From assembly GCF_036840915.1 (NCBI RefSeq), contig NZ_CP085725.1, forward strand, positions 2,852,001 through 2,916,000: DNA of 64,000 nt, written 5' to 3'. The translations under genes were made by a program, and so were the position numbers. This DNA is from Flavobacterium hankyongi (GTDB lineage: Bacteria > Bacteroidota > Bacteroidia > Flavobacteriales > Flavobacteriaceae). Each line of letters begins with the position of its first letter. Within the stretch, counting starts at the first letter, position 1. The notes under the pieces were generated by a model. That model was given only the letters and a program-made list of their open reading frames with translations, did not search any database and was not told the DNA's origin. Shown one piece after another: positions 60,861-64,000 of the stretch.

Positions 60861-61628
60861 ATGATTTTAACTGATACACATACACATTTATACTCATCTC
60901 AATTTGCTGATGATCGTAACGAAATGATTCAAAATGCAATTGATAAAGGAGTAACTCGTTTTTTTATTCCAGCAATTGACTCTTCTTATGCAGAGCGAAT
61001 GTTTGATTTAGAAGAGCAATATCCTGATAATGTTTTTTTAATGATGGGTTTGCATCCTTGTTATGTGAAAGAGAATTATGAGGAAGAGCTTCTATTTGTA
61101 GAGCATCAATTTTCAAAAAGAAAGTTTTTTGCGGTAGGTGAAATAGGAATAGATTTGTATTGGGACAAAACAACACTTGAAATACAAAAGATTGCATTTC
61201 AAAGACAAATTCAATTAGCTAAGAAGTATAAGTTGCCAATTAATATTCATTGCCGAGATGCTTTTGACGAAATTTTTGAAGTGTTAGAGATGGAAAAGTC
61301 TGATGATTTGTTTGGGATTTTTCATTGTTTTTCAGGGGATTTAGAACAAGCGAAAAAAGCTATTTCTTATGGAATGAAACTGGGAATAGGAGGGGTTGTT
61401 ACTTTTAAAAATGGTAAAATAGATCAGTTCATTAATCAAATTGATTTAAAGCATATTGTTCTTGAGACGGATGCGCCTTATTTAGCACCAGCTCCACATA
61501 GAGGAAAGCGAAATGAAAGCAGATATGTAACTCTAGTTGCACAAAAACTATCCGAACTTTATGGTCTTCCTGTAGAAGAAATCGCAAGGATTACTACACA
61601 AAACTCAAAAGAAGTGTTTGGAATATAA
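60861..61628 (+). CDS. TatD family metal-dependent hydrolase
   Basis: TIM-barrel 3'-5' exonuclease/DNase-like protein of 255 aa. Metal-binding 'ILTDTHTHLYSSQF' at the N-terminus, 'GLHPCYVKE', 'VGEIGIDLYWD' (Glu ligand), 'INIHCRDAFDE', 'GIFHCFSGDLEQA' and 'LETDAPYLAPAPHRGKRNE' are all family motifs. The ATG at 60861 is chosen because a longer frame from 60786 runs through the terminator and promoter. It is co-directional with the acyltransferase that follows. Confidence 0.93.
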   Translation: MILTDTHTHLYSSQFADDRNEMIQNAIDKGVTRFFIPAIDSSYAERMFDLEEQYPDNVFLMMGLHPCYVKENYEEELLFVEHQFSKRKFFAVGEIGIDLYWDKTTLEIQKIAFQRQIQLAKKYKLPINIHCRDAFDEIFEVLEMEKSDDLFGIFHCFSGDLEQAKKAISYGMKLGIGGVVTFKNGKIDQFINQIDLKHIVLETDAPYLAPAPHRGKRNESRYVTLVAQKLSELYGLPVEEIARITTQNSKEVFGI

Positions 61629-61688
61629 GGTTTTCATAACCTAAATTTCAAAAAAAAATTGTTCATTTGTAAGTATAAAACCACCAAA

Positions 61689-62714
61689 ATGCAAAAATTC
61701 GATGCCATTCGACCTTATTATGATGCCGAAGTAAATCAGGCTTTGCAAAATGCCGTTAATCATCCTATTATGAAAGCGATGATGAATTTTACTTTTCCAG
61801 ATGTTGAAGAAGAAGTATGGCAAAATCAATTAAGAAAAACACATTCCATAAGAGATTTTCAATGTAACTTTATTTATGAAGCAATTCAAAAAGTTTTACA
61901 AAAAAGCTCTGATGGATTGAGTACTTCTGGTTTTGAAAAATTAGAGCCTAATACTTCATATCTCTTTATATCCAATCATAGAGATATTATTTTAGACACA
62001 TCATTACTTAATATTGCTTTGTTTGATCATGGTTTAGTAATGACAGCATCTGCAATTGGAGATAACTTGGTAAAAAAAGATTTCTTGCGTTCGCTTTCTA
62101 GGTTAAATAGAAATTTTATAGTTCAAAGAGGATTACCACCAAGAGAATTGCTACAAAGTTCACATTTGATGTCTGAATATATTGAACAGTTATTACTTCG
62201 TGAAAATAGATCAGTATGGATAGCACAGAAAGAGGGTAGAACAAAGGATGGTAATGATGCGACGCATACTGGAGTGCTAAAAATGCTAGCTATGGCATCT
62301 GGAAAAAGAGATGTTATCGATTATTTTAAACAAATTAAAATTGTTCCTATTTCTATTTCATACGAATATGATCCTACAGATGCTTTAAAGATGCCTCAGC
62401 TTATGGCCGAAGCTAATCAGGAAACTTATGTAAAAGGATCTAATGAAGATTTTAATAACATAATTAGTGGAATTATTGGTCAGAAAAAAGGAATTCATAT
62501 TCATGTTGGCGATATTTTAGAAGATGAACTAGATATAATTAAACAGGAAAATAGTAATACTGCAAAACAAGTTCAAGCTTTAGCACAAGTTGTTGATGAG
62601 TCTATTTTGAAGTTTTACAAATTGTGGCCTACAAACTTTATTGCGTATGATGTTTTGCACGAAACGAATAAATTTTCGGGCAGATATACAGAGCAAGAAA
62701 AATCAATTTTTTAA
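61689..62714 (+). CDS. glycerophosphate acyltransferase (PlsC-like) family protein
   Basis: The protein is 341 aa. The acyltransferase signature appears as 'YLFISNHRDIILDTSLLNIAL' in part; the His-Asp spacing is not the classical HX4D. 'RLNRNFIVQRGLPPRELLQ' and 'WIAQKEGRTKDG' match blocks II-III (the latter in place of FPEGTRS). 'KIVPISISYEYDP' is block IV. It is probably an acyltransferase in phospholipid or ornithine-lipid synthesis; the substrate is unclear. The ATG at 61689 (MQKFDAIRPYYD) is used. A TTG further up is unlikely. Confidence 0.82.
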   Translation: MQKFDAIRPYYDAEVNQALQNAVNHPIMKAMMNFTFPDVEEEVWQNQLRKTHSIRDFQCNFIYEAIQKVLQKSSDGLSTSGFEKLEPNTSYLFISNHRDIILDTSLLNIALFDHGLVMTASAIGDNLVKKDFLRSLSRLNRNFIVQRGLPPRELLQSSHLMSEYIEQLLLRENRSVWIAQKEGRTKDGNDATHTGVLKMLAMASGKRDVIDYFKQIKIVPISISYEYDPTDALKMPQLMAEANQETYVKGSNEDFNNIISGIIGQKKGIHIHVGDILEDELDIIKQENSNTAKQVQALAQVVDESILKFYKLWPTNFIAYDVLHETNKFSGRYTEQEKSIF

Positions 62715-62810
62715 GAAGGTTAGAAATGCGAATAGATGCTAAAAATGAACAAATGAAAGAGGGTTTTTTAGCTATGTATGCTAATCCTGTAGTTAACAAA
62801 ATGAAGTATA

Positions 62811-63836
62811 ATGCAATCTAAGCCTAATATTCTTTTAATTTATACTGGTGGAACTATCGGGATGGTCAAAGATTTTGATACCGGTGTTCTTAAAGCATTT
62901 AACTTTAGTAAGTTGTTAAAAAACATTCCAGAATTAAAATTGTTGGATTGTAACATTGCTACTATCTCCTTTGAAATACCAATTGATTCTTCAAATATGA
63001 ACATTGGTGAATGGGTAAAGTTGGCTAATATAATTAAAGATAATTACGATAGCTATGATGGTTTTGTAGTACTTCATGGGTCTGATACAATGTCATATTC
63101 AGCATCAGCTTTGAGCTTTATGCTTGAAAATTTATCTAAACCTGTTGTTTTTACAGGTTCTCAGTTGCCTATTGGTGATTTAAGAACAGATGCTAAGGAG
63201 AATTTAATTACTGCCATTCAAGTAGCTTCTTTACAAGAAAAAGATAAATCTGTTATAGCAGAAGTTTGTTTGTATTTCGAATACAAATTGTATAGAGGTA
63301 ATAGAAGTACAAAAATAAGTGCAGAACATTTCAATGCTTTTGCTTCTCCTAATTTTCCTTCATTGGCAGAATCAGGGGTTTTTCTGAAAGTAAATGAAGA
63401 ACTGTTGGTTAAACCTTCGGTTAAAAAGCTTGTGGTTCACACGCAATTTGATGATAATGTAGCAGTGGTTAAAATATTTCCTGGTATCAATGAGAATGTA
63501 ATGAGAGCAATTCTTTCTGCAGATAATTTAAAAGGAATTGTTTTAGAAACTTATGGATCGGGTAATGCTCCAACAGAAGATTGGTTTATAAATTTACTTT
63601 CCGATGCCATTAAAAAAGGAATTCAAATTGTAAATGTGACGCAATGTTCTGGAGGCAGCGTAAATATGGGACATTATGAAACTAGCTCTCAACTAAAAGA
63701 AATTGGTGTTATTTCAGGAAAAGATATTACTACAGAAGCTGCTATTACTAAGCTTATGTATTTATTAGGGCAAAATGTTGCTTCTAATGTTTTTAAAACG
63801 ATTTTCGAGACTTCTTTAAGAGGAGAAATGAATTAA
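62811..63836 (+). CDS. ansA: type I asparaginase
   Basis: Hydrolyses L-asparagine to aspartate and ammonia in the cytosol. The protein is 341 aa. The catalytic Thr of the first motif lies in 'ILLIYTGGTIGMV', and the second motif 'FVVLHGSDTMSYSASALSFM' holds the Thr-Lys-Asp catalytic set. 'TGSQLPIGDLRTDAKENL' also matches. No signal peptide is present, which indicates the type I (cytosolic) enzyme. A tRNA-Ser gene starts two bases after its stop, so the two may share a transcript. Confidence 0.93.
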   Translation: MQSKPNILLIYTGGTIGMVKDFDTGVLKAFNFSKLLKNIPELKLLDCNIATISFEIPIDSSNMNIGEWVKLANIIKDNYDSYDGFVVLHGSDTMSYSASALSFMLENLSKPVVFTGSQLPIGDLRTDAKENLITAIQVASLQEKDKSVIAEVCLYFEYKLYRGNRSTKISAEHFNAFASPNFPSLAESGVFLKVNEELLVKPSVKKLVVHTQFDDNVAVVKIFPGINENVMRAILSADNLKGIVLETYGSGNAPTEDWFINLLSDAIKKGIQIVNVTQCSGGSVNMGHYETSSQLKEIGVISGKDITTEAAITKLMYLLGQNVASNVFKTIFETSLRGEMN

Positions 63837-63838
63837 AA

Positions 63839-63925
63839 AGAGAGGTGTCCGAGTGGTTGAAGGAGCAAGCCTGGAAAGTTTGTATGTGGGTAACTGCATC
63901 GAGGGTTCGAATCCCTTTCTCTCTG
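63839..63925 (+). tRNA. tRNA-Ser (anticodon GGA)
   Basis: Acceptor stem AGAGAGG (63839-63845) pairs with TCTCTCT (63918-63924); the discriminator is G63925. The anticodon arm is CAAGC-CTGGAAA-GTTTG with anticodon GGA, reading UCC and UCU. A long variable arm follows, as in all tRNA-Ser, then a T-arm GAGGG-TTCGAAT-CCCTT. The 3' CCA is not encoded (CAA follows). Confidence 0.95.
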
Positions 63926-63936
63926 CAAAAAAAAGT

Positions 63937-63968
63937 AAAGCCAAAACGAAAGTTTTGGCTTTTTATAT
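63937..63968 (+). terminator. terminator after tRNA-Ser
   Basis: AAAGCCAAAAC (63937-63947), loop GAAA, GTTTTGGCTTT (63952-63962), then T-rich sequence. Confidence 0.88.
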
Positions 63969-64000
63969 TTAACTATTTCATAACCTTCGCTTTTTTATAT

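Noticed and set aside
62726..62821. A 31-codon frame (MRIDAKNEQMKEGF and on) between the acyltransferase and asparaginase genes
   Set aside because: It overlaps the asparaginase start by 11 bases, has no recognisable homology or promoter, and has a composition expected of a chance frame.
63839..63925. tRNA-Ser as an integration site for a mobile element
   Set aside because: The window ends 75 bases later. No direct repeat of the tRNA 3' end or integrase gene is visible.

Overview
The window is a chromosomal segment of a member of the Flavobacteriaceae, most likely Flavobacterium or a close relative. The evidence is an AT-rich genome, promoters of the Bacteroidota type (TTTG / TAnnTTTG), a gliding-motility gene (gldD), type IX secretion (T9SS) C-terminal sorting domains, a TonB-dependent receptor with a carboxypeptidase-regulatory-like N-terminus, a group II GGGP synthase and a short NuoG. 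No prophage, insertion sequence, CRISPR array or rRNA operon is seen. The segment is a housekeeping backbone with a few lineage-specific islands.

Layout. 1-2.5 kb: tail of a DUF4271 gene, hemD, a crotonase-family gene and arfB. 2.5-5.9 kb (minus): an overlapping operon of GGGP synthase, pnuC and an unusual NadR-type kinase fused to DUF4301. 6.0-7.4 kb: a small membrane protein plus group III truncated haemoglobin behind a Crp/FNR-like palindrome, then a phosphopantetheinyl transferase. 7.6-9.0 kb: ahcY. 9.0-12.8 kb: an ECF sigma factor and a putative anti-sigma protein, divergent from a DUF6249 protein and an M1 peptidase. Both directions carry mirror-image ECF-type promoters. 12.9-18 kb (minus): a LuxE-like acyltransferase, two paralogous 126-aa exported proteins derived from a T9SS sorting domain, a T9SS cargo protein, a sorting-domain-only protein and a beta-helix surface lipoprotein. 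18-23.8 kb: a TonB-dependent receptor, a PhoB/PhoR-like two-component system and a MurG-like glycosyltransferase. 23.9-30 kb: trmB, a LysE-type exporter, an alkyltransferase-like protein, an Mrp-type ATPase, a NifU-type scaffold, ferredoxin-NADP reductase, a DMT transporter and a metal-binding lipoprotein. 30-32.1 kb (minus): mutY-ssb-gldD. 32.2-34.4 kb: HU, a 30-aa basic protein and RNase G. 34.5-42.7 kb (minus): alpha-2-macroglobulin lipoprotein and pbpC. 42.9-55.9 kb: a complete 14-gene nuoA-N operon. 55.9-57.2 kb (minus): rplU, rpmA, queD. 57.4-63.9 kb: an M16 protease pair, tatD, an acyltransferase, asparaginase and tRNA-Ser(GGA).

The most unusual signals are: (i) a perfect 14-bp inverted repeat between sigma factor and target operon that forms two back-to-back ECF promoters (TGTAAC-N17-CGTC in each direction); (ii) a small gene family in which the T9SS sorting domain seems to have been repurposed; (iii) three intergenic REP-like elements with conserved ends but different, self-complementary arms; (iv) the NadR-DUF4301 fusion; (v) a TGATttta ATCA palindrome about 41 bp upstream of the predicted start of transcription of the haemoglobin operon; (vi) the absence of gldE from its usual place beside gldD; (vii) an Mrp ATPase with a single cysteine.

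All functions are read from sequence motifs and family knowledge. No search was run.
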